DNA from: Nitrososphaerota archaeon
GTDB taxonomy: Archaea > Thermoproteota > Nitrososphaeria > Nitrososphaerales > UBA57
Assembly: GCA_024860875.1 (NCBI GenBank)
Contig: JACPSZ010000007.1
Location: forward strand, 1-64,000
Direction: 5' to 3'
Length of the DNA stretch: 64,000 nucleotides
Part shown: positions 49,608 through 57,874 of the stretch, one piece after another
Numbering within the stretch: position 1 is the first letter of the stretch
Layout of the letters: each line of letters begins with the position of its first letter
Translations under genes and position numbers: made by a program
Notes under the pieces: generated by a model
Databases searched by the model: none
What the model was told of the DNA's origin: nothing
Seen by the model: only the letters and a program-made list of their open reading frames with translations

Positions 49608-49843
49608 CCGAGCAGCAGATAGTTAAGAAACTCGATGTCACTGGTGAAATCTGCCCCTGGCCAGTAATATTCTCGACAAGGGAGATGAAGAAGATGCACT
49701 CTGGGGAGGTTTTAGAAGTAATTACAGATCACATGCCTTCTACTTTGAATGTTCCAGCGGCTGCTGCAAAAGAGGGACATAAGGTTTTAGGAACAGAGCG
49801 CATAGACGATGGCGTTTACAAGATCTCAATCAAAATAAGATAG
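49604..49843 (+). CDS. TusA/YedF-like sulfur carrier
   Basis: 79 residues. TusA-like fold with VTGEICPWPVIFSTREM near residue 14; Cys in CPWP would carry sulfur. Overlaps the SelD-like gene by four bases, so the two are coupled. In bacteria, YedF (TusA-type) genes are linked with selD, so the pairing is familiar although the chemistry here is open. Confidence 0.85.
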   Translation: MTEQQIVKKLDVTGEICPWPVIFSTREMKKMHSGEVLEVITDHMPSTLNVPAAAAKEGHKVLGTERIDDGVYKISIKIR

Positions 49844-49899
49844 GGTTTTTGGAATTATGTTCTGGTATCTCTTTGAGAGATCCGTTTATCCGCTTTTTA

Positions 49900-49943
49900 T
49901 ACCCTCCCCCCTAGGCCCTAGTCAAAACGGAGGGGAGGGGGTA
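49900..49943. repeat. strong GC-rich hairpin between the tusA-like and sulfite reductase genes
   Basis: TACCCTCCCCCCT (49900-49912) pairs with AGGGGAGGGGGTA (49931-49943) with two non-canonical positions, loop of 18 bases. CTTTTTATA precedes it. It could be a terminator or a small RNA. Confidence 0.5.
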
Positions 49944-50068
49944 TGCGTTCGCAGTACCTGTCTGTAGAAACTGTATGAACAACCTGCACAAAGAAACCTC
50001 CCGCAGAGTTACCAGAACCTGAGATTAAGCAGAAATCTTCTTCTTCGCGCCTTAACGGTGAGCCTAAA

Positions 50069-50083
50069 TATAACGGCGTTATA
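50069..50083. promoter_or_regulatory. shared palindromic operator, copy B (perfect 15-mer)
   Basis: TATAACGGCGTTATA, a perfect palindrome around the central base, overlapping the TATA-like AAATATAA and ending four bases before the sulfite reductase ATG. Confidence 0.7.
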
Positions 50084-50087
50084 ATAG

Positions 50088-52022
50088 ATGTTAGAGAACT
50101 TGGCCGAAATCAAGCCCAACCTTAAGACAAAGTTTGAAGACTTTTCCGGGCCAGAGAAGGCCAAACTAAGCACTCAAGGCCTTACACTGACGATAAAGTC
50201 TATTGAACACCCTGCAAACTTGCACCATCAATTAAGAGATCCTAGTTTCGAGGACATTTCCGATGTTGCGGAGAGTCTGGCCAAATCCTGCGGGATTTAC
50301 CTTGAGTTTGATAGAGCAAAGACTGGCGAAGAAAAAGACTGGAGATACATGCTAAGAATCTGCATACCCGGAGGAGGGCCAATTACAAGGAAGCAGTGGG
50401 AGATTCTCGATGATGTCACAAACAAATATTGCATTTCTGATAGGTATACGGGAGTAAACAAACCGTCGCTGAGGATAACCACAAGGCAGAACATTCAGCT
50501 GCACTGGGTCAAGAAGCAGAATGTTGTTGATGCTGTGCAGGCAATAGCAAAATCAGGCTTTTATTCGATTAACGGATGCGGGGACAACACTAGGAATGTC
50601 ATGGCTTGCCCACTTTCTCAATTCTCTGGGATTTACAATGCAAATGCCTGGGCTCAGAAATTAGGTAAGTACTTTGCACTCCCAACCGCTTCGTACATAG
50701 AGATTTTTGAAATTGATCCAAAATACATGCGCGAATTGAATGAGAGGAAGCCCGAAGAGAGGTTCGATTATGGAACTAATTTGCTGAATAGAAAGTTCAA
50801 GATTGGTTTTTCTGCAATTCATTATGATGAGCAAGCAAAGAAGTACGTTCCTGATAACTGCGTTGAATTGAGAACTGATGATATTGGAATCGCCCCAATT
50901 TTGGAGAATGGCAGTGCGAAAAGGTTTCAGGTTTACATCGGCGGGAGTCAAGGCGAGAAGAACGGTCAGCCAACCTTTGCAGCTCTTGGAGTTCCATTTG
51001 GAATATTTGATGAATCTAATTTGATGGAGGGACTAGATGCGATAGTAAAAGTGCACAAGGAGTGGGGAGACAGGCAGAACAGGTACTGGGCGAGGATGAA
51101 GTATGTAATTTACAAGATGGGTATCAAATGGTACAGAGAGCAGGTTCGTCAAATTAACAACATAGACTTTGATCCTCCAATAGAGAATTTTGATTATGGA
51201 GATAGGAAATTACATCATGGATGGATTAAGCAGCAATCCACTGGGCTATGGGCTTATGGCGCCTTTATTGAAAATGGTAGGGTAATTGATGGTCATAATG
51301 GACAGTTGAAGAGTATGGTGCGATACCTTATGGAAAATTATCCCATAACTCTATTCACAACTCCAAATCAGGATTTGATCTTTGCCAATATACCCGAAGA
51401 GGACAAGCATAGGTTTGAAAATGATATCAAGAAATTTGGCCACGGGCTGAGAAATGGCAAGCCGTATTCGAAATTGAGGATATTGTCTGGTGCGTGTGTT
51501 GGGAGAGATACATGCAGGTTGACGTATACCGATTCTGAAAAGTTTGAGCCTTTTCTTATTGATGAGTTAGAGACTAAATGGGGCAGTATGGCAGAGTCCA
51601 TAGGGATAACTGGTTGTGAGAGGCAGTGCTTCAGACCGGCAACGAAGACCATTGGCTGGGTAGGCTCCGGTTTTAATTTGTACACTTTGAAGATTGGAGG
51701 GACTGAGGATGCTAGGAATCAGGGCGAGCCTCTCGTTGATCCTGGGACAATGGAGATGTACTTGAGGAATGTTCCGAAGAGCGAGGTTGCAAAAGTTACC
51801 AATGCTCTATTTGAATTCTATCTTGCTAACAGACTTCCTGAAGAGGATGGGAGCGGAGGAATGGGCTACTTCTTTAGAAGGGTTGGCATAAAGAAGATTA
51901 TTGAATACTTTAAGAGCAATCCGAAGACGGTGCATTTGATGAAGCCAACAAAGAGCCCTCTGCCTCCAAGAAAATCGCCTACTGCAATTGAACCATTTAA
52001 GATAACCCAGCAGGCTAGCTAG
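50088..52022 (+). CDS. ferredoxin-type sulfite/nitrite reductase (siroheme)
   Basis: 644 residues. Siroheme/4Fe-4S ligands are present: CVGRDTC near residues 469-475 and CERQC near 509-513 (C-x5-C and C-x3-C), with the repeated NirA/CysI ferredoxin-like halves before them (RITTRQNIQLHW near residue 128; CGDNTRNVMACP near 165). It reduces sulfite to sulfide or nitrite to ammonia; the sulfur context favours sulfite. Longer than usual SiR by C-terminal residues ending KSPTAIEPF. It is preceded by the perfect palindrome and followed by tag. Confidence 0.85.
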   Translation: MLENLAEIKPNLKTKFEDFSGPEKAKLSTQGLTLTIKSIEHPANLHHQLRDPSFEDISDVAESLAKSCGIYLEFDRAKTGEEKDWRYMLRICIPGGGPITRKQWEILDDVTNKYCISDRYTGVNKPSLRITTRQNIQLHWVKKQNVVDAVQAIAKSGFYSINGCGDNTRNVMACPLSQFSGIYNANAWAQKLGKYFALPTASYIEIFEIDPKYMRELNERKPEERFDYGTNLLNRKFKIGFSAIHYDEQAKKYVPDNCVELRTDDIGIAPILENGSAKRFQVYIGGSQGEKNGQPTFAALGVPFGIFDESNLMEGLDAIVKVHKEWGDRQNRYWARMKYVIYKMGIKWYREQVRQINNIDFDPPIENFDYGDRKLHHGWIKQQSTGLWAYGAFIENGRVIDGHNGQLKSMVRYLMENYPITLFTTPNQDLIFANIPEEDKHRFENDIKKFGHGLRNGKPYSKLRILSGACVGRDTCRLTYTDSEKFEPFLIDELETKWGSMAESIGITGCERQCFRPATKTIGWVGSGFNLYTLKIGGTEDARNQGEPLVDPGTMEMYLRNVPKSEVAKVTNALFEFYLANRLPEEDGSGGMGYFFRRVGIKKIIEYFKSNPKTVHLMKPTKSPLPPRKSPTAIEPFKITQQAS

Positions 52023-52030
52023 TGAACTAA

Positions 52031-52606
52031 TTGGCAGAAAAAAGATGCTCTTGGCCAAATAGCAATCCGCTCATGCTGGATTACCACGATAAAGAGTGGG
52101 GAGTCCCTCTTCATGATGATAGGAAGTTATTCGAGTTTATCGTGCTTGATGGCATGCAGGCTGGTCTGAGTTGGGAGATTGTTCTGAAGAAGAGAGAGAA
52201 CATGCGCAGAGCCTTTAGGAATTTTGAGCCCAGAACAATTGCAAGATTTACGGACAAAGATATTAGCAGACTGCTCAGCGATGATGGTATCATAAGAAAC
52301 AGATTGAAAATCAATGCCGCTATAACTAATGCGCAAAGACTTTTGGAGGTGCAGAAACATTTTGGCTCGTTTGACAAGTACATTTGGCAATCTGTGGATT
52401 ACAAGCCCATAGTTCACAAATTCAAGAAACTTTCAGAGTTGCCTGCAAAGACGAGAGAATCAGATGCTATGAGCAAGGATTTGCAGAGGAGAGGCTTCAA
52501 GTTTGTTGGCCCGACGATATGTTATGCGTTCATGCAGGCTGCTGGGATGGTTAATGATCATTCTATGGATTGTTTCCGATACAATGAAATAAATGAAATT
52601 GGTTAG
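52031..52606 (+). CDS. tag: DNA-3-methyladenine glycosylase I
   Basis: 191 residues, the Tag family: N-terminal CSWPNSNPL, YHDKEWGVPLHDDRKLFE near residue 18, GLSWEIVLKKREN near 45, and C-terminal QAAGMVNDHSMDCF supplying the zinc ligands His and Cys with the N-terminal ones. It removes 3-methyladenine from alkylated DNA. TTG at 52031, nine bases after the sulfite reductase stop, so it may be cotranscribed with that operon. Confidence 0.9.
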   Translation: MAEKRCSWPNSNPLMLDYHDKEWGVPLHDDRKLFEFIVLDGMQAGLSWEIVLKKRENMRRAFRNFEPRTIARFTDKDISRLLSDDGIIRNRLKINAAITNAQRLLEVQKHFGSFDKYIWQSVDYKPIVHKFKKLSELPAKTRESDAMSKDLQRRGFKFVGPTICYAFMQAAGMVNDHSMDCFRYNEINEIG

Positions 52607-52619
52607 CATCGTTTTGAAG

Positions 52620-52754
52620 ATGGCTGATCTTAGGTGCTTCAAGTGCGGGAAACTGCTTGCGGTTGTGCAATATAGGTACGATGATGAAGATGAGAAGATG
52701 CTGCCCGTTTGTGACGAGCATAAAGCGGGTTCATATGTTTATACTGGCGAGTAA
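52620..52754 (+). CDS. 44-residue CxxC small protein
   Basis: Short gene 13 bases after tag. The protein MADLRCFKCGKLLAVVQYRY has CFKC near residue 6 and ends with PVCDEHKAGSYVYTGE, giving C-x2-C ... C-x2-H zinc ligands. Likely a small zinc-binding protein translated with tag. Family not recognised. Confidence 0.6.
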   Translation: MADLRCFKCGKLLAVVQYRYDDEDEKMLPVCDEHKAGSYVYTGE

Positions 52755-52928
52755 CTCAATTTTGCATCCTTCCCCTGCCCATATTCTAGACTCTTAGATC
52801 ATGCAACGTATTTCCTATATTTTTAGATTTCTTGCTAAATATCTGGATTTTTTAGGAACAACACCAACAGAAACTTCGCTCAACCAGCCCCACATGTCTA
52901 GCAGCGATGCGAGGGTCAGATTTTAGAC

Positions 52929-53426
52929 TTACAATACATAATGTATCTGAACCAACCCACTATCAAACGAAACAGATTTTTGCATTTTTAGCCAAACATC
53001 CTTCTGCACTTTCTTAAATAGCGTAATCCCTCTACCAAGAATTACAGGGTGTATTGAAAGTATTATTTCATCAATCAGACCTTCATTGAGAAATATCGAA
53101 ACTATCTCCGATCCTCCAACCAGCCAAATATCCTTACCTTTAGATCTAACAAGTTTCTTCATAAAACCAACAACATCAGAAACGAACTCCACACCTTTTT
53201 TCTTTGCACTTCTGCTGAAGACGTGAACCTTCTTCCCTCGAAAAGGACGCTCTTCAAACTCAAGGGACTTTTCATAGGTCTTCCTTCCCATGACTACAGT
53301 ATCTATAGAACCATAGAATTCGGAATAACCATAATCCGCATCCGAGAATAGCCAATCTACACTTCCATCTTCACGAGCAATATAGCCATCAAGGCTTGAA
53401 GCGATGAACAGCCTTACCTTTCTCAT
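52929..53426 (-). CDS. RibD C-terminal/dihydrofolate-reductase-like protein
   Basis: 165 residues from ATG 53426 (MRKVRLFIASSLDGYIA). DHFR-like fold: FIASSLDGYIAREDGSVDW at the N-terminus, DTVVMGRKTYEKSL near residue 46, IWLVGGSEIVSIFLNEG near 110 and HPVILGRGITLF near 130. Family members reduce pyrimidine or folate-like substrates with NADPH. A longer form starts with TTG at 53465 and adds 13 residues of doubtful homology. Isolated gene. Confidence 0.75.
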   Translation of the reverse strand: MRKVRLFIASSLDGYIAREDGSVDWLFSDADYGYSEFYGSIDTVVMGRKTYEKSLEFEERPFRGKKVHVFSRSAKKKGVEFVSDVVGFMKKLVRSKGKDIWLVGGSEIVSIFLNEGLIDEIILSIHPVILGRGITLFKKVQKDVWLKMQKSVSFDSGLVQIHYVL

Positions 53427-53707
53427 AAGATCAAATAATTCTGAAGACTCGATAAACCTTTGCACTTGAGAGGCAATTTACTGCAAAAAATCAGCGTCAC
53501 TTCATCAGCATGATTTTCTATCTTGCACTTTATTTATGCTTCACCTCATAGTTTAACATGGGCCTGTTTTGTCAGTAACTTTTTGAGTTTATATTGCAAA
53601 GGGGCAGAAGGATATACACACGCAAGAAACAGGATCTTTTACTAATCTACTCTATTACTATATAGTCCCGTCACATTGTACTCTCTGTTGCGCAGGGTCA
53701 CGCATTT

Positions 53708-54496
53708 CTATAGTCCTATCGGTTCTGTCGACAGGCCCCATCTCTGCGATATCTTGTTCTGAAGTTTTTCAAACAACAACCTATCGAATACTTGTCCTAC
53801 TGCAAAGATAGCTATCATCACTGCAAATACCAGTGATAGATCGTTCAATTCCCTTCCGTACATCAGAAGATGGCCAAGGCCGAGAGTAGCCATGATCATC
53901 TCCGCACCGATTAGAGAACGCCACGCAAAAGACCACCCGTGCCTTAATTCGCTAACAATTTTGGGAGAGGCTGCTGGCAGCATAACGAAGAAGAAGAGCC
54001 TAGCGCCTCTGGCTCCCATGTTTCTTGCCGCGTTGATGTAAGTTGGGGAAGTATTCCTTATTCCATCGTAAGTGCCCAGAGTTATAGAGAATAATGCGCC
54101 CATAACTGTAACAAAGATCATGGCATAGTCGTTGAACCCGAACCACAGTATTGCAGGCGAAACCCAAGCTATGCTCGGAAATGATTGTATTCCGACTCCA
54201 AACGGCCTTAAAGTCCTTCCCAGGTAGGCAGACTTTACCATCGCAAGCCCTATTGCAGCTCCAAAGACTATTGATAGTATGTAGCCTATCGCTAGCCTTG
54301 TCAGACTCGTCAATATCCCTATTTGCAGGAGGCCGTTGTTTATGCTTGCAAAAAGCGAAGAAGCTACCATCGCTGGTGAAGGGAAAAGGTAAGTTGGGTA
54401 AATGGCAAACCTGTAAACCAGCTCCCAGATTCCTAGCAGAACTGCTAAGAATAACACTGCGTCTGGTATTTCGTTTGTCCGACTTTTACCTGACAT
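53708..54496 (-). CDS. ssuC: nitrate/sulfonate/bicarbonate-type ABC permease
   Basis: 262 residues with about six TM spans of the SsuC/NrtB/TauC type: a start at PDAVLFLAVLLGIWE, FPSIAWVSPAILWFGF and the EAA-like loop RNMGARGARLFFFVMLPAASP near residue 165. It forms the membrane channel of the importer with the ATPase and binding protein that precede it on the same strand. The 11-base overlap with the ATPase gene shows coupling. Sulfonate rather than nitrate is inferred from the context. Confidence 0.8.
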   Translation of the reverse strand: MSGKSRTNEIPDAVLFLAVLLGIWELVYRFAIYPTYLFPSPAMVASSLFASINNGLLQIGILTSLTRLAIGYILSIVFGAAIGLAMVKSAYLGRTLRPFGVGIQSFPSIAWVSPAILWFGFNDYAMIFVTVMGALFSITLGTYDGIRNTSPTYINAARNMGARGARLFFFVMLPAASPKIVSELRHGWSFAWRSLIGAEMIMATLGLGHLLMYGRELNDLSLVFAVMIAIFAVGQVFDRLLFEKLQNKISQRWGLSTEPIGL

Positions 54497-55265
54497 TTTG
54501 CTCGCTCACCGCCCTCTGAACTTCATCCTTTATCTCTGCAAAAATCATCTTAGCAGTATCCACTACAAAGTGGTCTTCTATCTGCCTCGGTCTGGGGAAG
54601 TTTATCGGAAATTCTTTCTTTATCCTCGCAGGTCTGTAGGTAAGTGCCAGCACTCTGTCTGCCAAGCAAGCTGATTCTCTAACATTGTGCGTGACAAATA
54701 CTATAGTCTTTCTGGTCCTTGAATGTATGTTCTGAAGTTCGGCATGCAGCATGTCCCTTGTCTGCGCGTCAAGGGCAGCAAATGGCTCGTCCATCAAAAG
54801 CACTTGAGGATCCATGGCAAGTCCCCTTGCAATAGCAACCCTCTGTTTCATTCCCGTTGACAGTTGATGAACATAAGAATTCTCGAATTTTGACAGGTGC
54901 ATCATTTCGAGATACCGCCTTGTTATCTCCTGTCTCTTGCCTTTCTCAACACCTGCAGTCCTTAACCCGAATTCAACATTCTGCAGCACTGTCAACCATG
55001 GAAAAAGTGCCCCCTCCTGAAACACCATTAACCTGTCAGGTGAGGTGTCATTGACCTGCCGCCCATCCAGCAGTACTTCCCCCTCTTGAGGCTTTTCAAG
55101 CCCAGCGATTATGTTTAGCAGAGTAGTCTTTCCGCAGCCGGAAGGCCCGACGATGCAGACAAACTCTCCGTCCTTTACAGTCAAGCTGATGTTGTTAAGG
55201 GCAAGGAGCCTCCCGTTCCCAGTTTCATAGTATTTCGTTATGCCTCTTAGCTCAAGCTTAGACAT
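54486..55265 (-). CDS. ssuB: nitrate/sulfonate-type ABC ATPase
   Basis: 259 residues. Walker A GPSGCGKTT near residue 40, Q-loop VFQEGALFPWLTV near 80, signature HQLSTGMKQRVAIARGLA near 135, Walker B VLLMDEPFAALDAQTR near 160 and H-loop VTHNV. Pattern (PFAALDAQTR) fits the NrtCD/SsuB subfamily. It energises the importer. Four bases separate it from the binding protein gene. Confidence 0.85.
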   Translation of the reverse strand: MSKLELRGITKYYETGNGRLLALNNISLTVKDGEFVCIVGPSGCGKTTLLNIIAGLEKPQEGEVLLDGRQVNDTSPDRLMVFQEGALFPWLTVLQNVEFGLRTAGVEKGKRQEITRRYLEMMHLSKFENSYVHQLSTGMKQRVAIARGLAMDPQVLLMDEPFAALDAQTRDMLHAELQNIHSRTRKTIVFVTHNVRESACLADRVLALTYRPARIKKEFPINFPRPRQIEDHFVVDTAKMIFAEIKDEVQRAVSEQNVR

Positions 55266-55269
55266 TTTT

Positions 55270-56337
55270 CTACTCCTGAATCTGCTGGAGTTTCTTCTCC
55301 GCCAAGACCTTATTCAGCATTCGCAGGTCGTAAATATTTGCCAGATCAGGTTTTTTATCTCCAAGATATCCGAGCTTGTAAGCATCGTCTGCAGACTTTA
55401 AGAGCGACTGCTTAACAGGATCGTAGGTAATTTCTATTCTTGCCATGGCGTCTTTCAGCACGTCTTCATTGAGAGACTGGCCTGTCATCTTCTTTATTTC
55501 GCCGTTTAAGATTTTGGAGGCTTCTGCCTTGTTATCGTTTATCCATTGCACTGTGTCCACATGAACCTTGAGCCATTTTTCTACAAGGTCTGAATGTTCT
55601 TCAAGAAACTTTGTCCTAACAATCAGCAGCGTAGTGACGAACTTTCCTTCTGGCCAAAGTTGCCTTTCATCGAGGAATATTCTTCCGTTGGCTTCCCTTA
55701 CCAGCCTTGCACCCCAAGGCTCTGGCACCCACGCTCCGTCGAGCTCTTTCTTCAGAAACAGAGTGAGTATGTCGGGGTTTTGCACTGGAATTATTCTAAC
55801 ATTGCCTCCTTGCTCTGCGAACCTATACCCGTTGCCCAAAATGTACGCTCTGAGTGAAACGTCCTGCGTATTTCCTAGTTGGGGCGAGGCAAATGTCTTT
55901 CCAGCAAAATCTGCTTCCGAAATGATGCCAGAATCGTTTCTTATGACAAATACTGCACCACCGCTAGCCGCTCCCGCAATAACCTTTAGAGCTCCGCCAG
56001 ATTTTACGTAGCCGTTTATTGCTGGGTTAGGGCCAACATATGTAAGGTCGATTTGATCTGCAAAGAGGGATTCTATTGCAGATGGCCCAGCGTTGAATAT
56101 CGTAGTCTTGATTTCAATGTCAGGAAAGGCATCTTTGAACGAATTCCTTGCTATGCCTATTATCGGAATAGCATGATTAATGTTGGGGAAGTATCCGACC
56201 CTTATCGCGTCAGCTTTAGAATTCTGCATATTATCAACTACCTTTACTGGTTGTCCTAGTAGAGTAGCATCGGCTAGGACTGCAGCAATGATTACAGATG
56301 CGATTAGTATTTTCACTGATGAACGCAAATTAAGCAC
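55270..56337 (-). CDS. ssuA: nitrate/sulfonate-type substrate-binding protein
   Basis: 355 residues. N-terminal signal/anchor (ILIASVIIAAVLADATLL) then a periplasmic-binding fold: RVGYFPNINHAIPIIG near residue 45, LTYVGPNPAINGYVKSGG near 95, and EPWGARLVREANGRIF near 205. This fits the NrtA/SsuA/ThiY-like family, which binds nitrate, sulfonates or taurine. Substrate cannot be read from sequence; the divergent ComA-like gene and the sulfite reductase favour a sulfonate. First gene of the operon. Confidence 0.8.
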   Translation of the reverse strand: MLNLRSSVKILIASVIIAAVLADATLLGQPVKVVDNMQNSKADAIRVGYFPNINHAIPIIGIARNSFKDAFPDIEIKTTIFNAGPSAIESLFADQIDLTYVGPNPAINGYVKSGGALKVIAGAASGGAVFVIRNDSGIISEADFAGKTFASPQLGNTQDVSLRAYILGNGYRFAEQGGNVRIIPVQNPDILTLFLKKELDGAWVPEPWGARLVREANGRIFLDERQLWPEGKFVTTLLIVRTKFLEEHSDLVEKWLKVHVDTVQWINDNKAEASKILNGEIKKMTGQSLNEDVLKDAMARIEITYDPVKQSLLKSADDAYKLGYLGDKKPDLANIYDLRMLNKVLAEKKLQQIQE

Positions 56338-56422
56338 CCTTTTGCAGGTTTAACAGTAGAGCATTGCGGTCTTTCCATGAATGATATGTTTAGACGATGC
56401 TTGCATTACCTGTCGCGTGGCA

Positions 56423-56435
56423 ATAACGGCGTTAT
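56423..56435. promoter_or_regulatory. shared palindromic operator, copy C (perfect 13-mer)
   Basis: ATAACGGCGTTAT in the 110-base gap between the divergent substrate-binding protein and ComA-like genes, running into a TATA-like GTTATATTAATA. Confidence 0.7.
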
Positions 56436-56447
56436 ATTAATAAACTG

Positions 56448-57473
56448 ATGGAAACACGTCTAAATACGCTAGAAATGAGCAATATTGGCATACAAATAGG
56501 GCTATCAAGGTTCCTAATGGACATCTTTCCTGCGAGAGATAGCAAGCCCAGAGATAAGGGGGTTACGATGGTTTTGGATAGACTGCAGGGCATTGACAAA
56601 GAAGAATTTGAAGCCTTGGCAGATTATGTTGACATCGTAAAGATAGGCTGGGGTCTTTCGACGCTGTTAAGCGAGAATAAACTTGTATCAAGGATAGAGT
56701 TCTACCACAAGAATTCGGTAAAGGTTTCTACAGGAGGCACTCTCCTCGAAATAGCGCTTGCAAAAGGGAAGAGCAGCCAGATGATAAAGATGGCTCGCAA
56801 GGTTGGCTTTGACATCATAGAGGTAAGCGAGGGGATCACGGAGATAGGAGAAAGGAAGCAGAGCCTTATTGCAGAAATTACATCTAACGGCTTGGAATAT
56901 GTCATAGAGGTTGGGAAGAAGGATCCCAAAAACCAGCTCAGCATGGAGGAAACTGTTTCTGGTATTCAGAAGGCTATATCGCTCGGAAGTAAATACGTGA
57001 TTGTTGAAGGAAGAGAATCTGGCAAGTCGGTAGGGATTTACGACGAAGGTGGAGCCATTAAGTGGAACTGGGTAGAGGCCATTTCTGGCAGGTTTTCTCC
57101 AGACCAGCTGATGTTCGAAGCCCCTCTGGAGGAGCAACAGGCTGCGTTGATAGTCCATTTCGGCTCAAATGTAAATCTTGGTAACATAGCATTCAGGAGC
57201 ATAGGTGCATTGGAGACGCAGAGGCAGCAGCTAAGAGGGGACACGTTCGGGATGATAAAGGCCAGCGGGAACATTGCAGGCTCTCCAGCAACAAAATTTG
57301 TCTACTATCTTATACAGAGCAATAAGTCTCTGGATCAGACTGCAATAATACAGATGTCTGGACTACCCAGAAGAACAATACAGTCATCGCTTGATTCTCT
57401 GGTCAGTCAGAACGCCATAAGGGAGACTAGGGATCCTAACGACACAAGGCGGAAAGTGTACTCCCTTGCATAA
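56448..57473 (+). CDS. comA: ComA-like phosphosulfolactate synthase fused to a winged helix
   Basis: 341 residues. Residues 28-265 match ComA: FLMDIFPARDSKPRDKGVTM near residue 22, DIVKIGWGLSTLL near 62, STGGTLLEIAL near 94, IEVSEGITEI near 122 and a later YVIVEGRESGKSVG near 187. ComA adds sulfite to phosphoenolpyruvate, the first step to coenzyme M or sulfolactate. Residues 275-341 form a MarR-like winged helix (NKSLDQTAIIQMSGLPRRTI, SSLDSLVSQNAIRETR, RKVYSLA). Usual ComA is about 250 residues, so the C-terminal domain is extra and suggests regulation. A second ATG at 56475 is a possible start. It faces the importer operon. Confidence 0.8.
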   Translation: METRLNTLEMSNIGIQIGLSRFLMDIFPARDSKPRDKGVTMVLDRLQGIDKEEFEALADYVDIVKIGWGLSTLLSENKLVSRIEFYHKNSVKVSTGGTLLEIALAKGKSSQMIKMARKVGFDIIEVSEGITEIGERKQSLIAEITSNGLEYVIEVGKKDPKNQLSMEETVSGIQKAISLGSKYVIVEGRESGKSVGIYDEGGAIKWNWVEAISGRFSPDQLMFEAPLEEQQAALIVHFGSNVNLGNIAFRSIGALETQRQQLRGDTFGMIKASGNIAGSPATKFVYYLIQSNKSLDQTAIIQMSGLPRRTIQSSLDSLVSQNAIRETRDPNDTRRKVYSLA

Positions 57474-57623
57474 CTCCTTCCGTATGAGGGAGTGCGTGCT
57501 CCTGCACAACGTTGGAGAGGCTATCAGATAAAGTAACAATGTGAATGAGCAGAGTATCTTACTGAAAACATGCGAACCACATCAAATATCGTTAAATATC
57601 CTCCAGATAGTCCGAATCCATAA

Positions 57624-57782
57624 ATGGAGCAGGAGATTACTTTCCGCGTCAAGTTCAAGCCCAAGGCTAGATGGGTAGACCAGATATATCTAGGCAATAT
57701 CCTCGCAGAAGCTTTGGCAACGCTCTCAAAGCAGACAAATTCGTTTGATTTCGAAGTTCAAAGAGAGAAGGAACCTACTTAG
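57624..57782 (+). CDS. 52-residue conserved-type small protein
   Basis: Short gene 150 bases after ComA. The protein MEQEITFRVKFKPKARWVDQ (first 20) has an alternating charged/hydrophobic pattern, a helix, and an acidic-basic C-terminus (DFEVQREKEPT). No family recognised. Thaumarchaeal-type TATA (AAATATC) lies about 25-35 bases upstream. It ends 93 bases before queE. Confidence 0.5.
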   Translation: MEQEITFRVKFKPKARWVDQIYLGNILAEALATLSKQTNSFDFEVQREKEPT

Positions 57783-57811
57783 ACAACGATATATCATAGT
57801 ACTGTTAATCT

Positions 57812-57871
57812 AAGTGACAGCGGGTGAGGGGACCTCCCCCCGTTCCGCAAAACAAACCCCGGAGTGGGAGG
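57812..57871 (+). ncRNA. GC-rich leader hairpin before queE
   Basis: Between the 52-residue gene and queE. A stem GCGG/CCGC at its ends encloses an inner GGGG/CCCC stem (about 57819-57850), and a purine run GGGAGGAAG follows as the ribosome site for TTG 57875. A structured leader could sense preQ0 or another ligand, or be only a hairpin; no known riboswitch class is matched. Confidence 0.4.
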
Positions 57872-57874
57872 AAG

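Noticed and set aside
56425-56448. A normal leaderless promoter for the ComA-like gene at ATG 56448
   Set aside because: The TATA-like run is only about 10 bases before that ATG, too close; either a longer UTR or the start at 56475 is needed.
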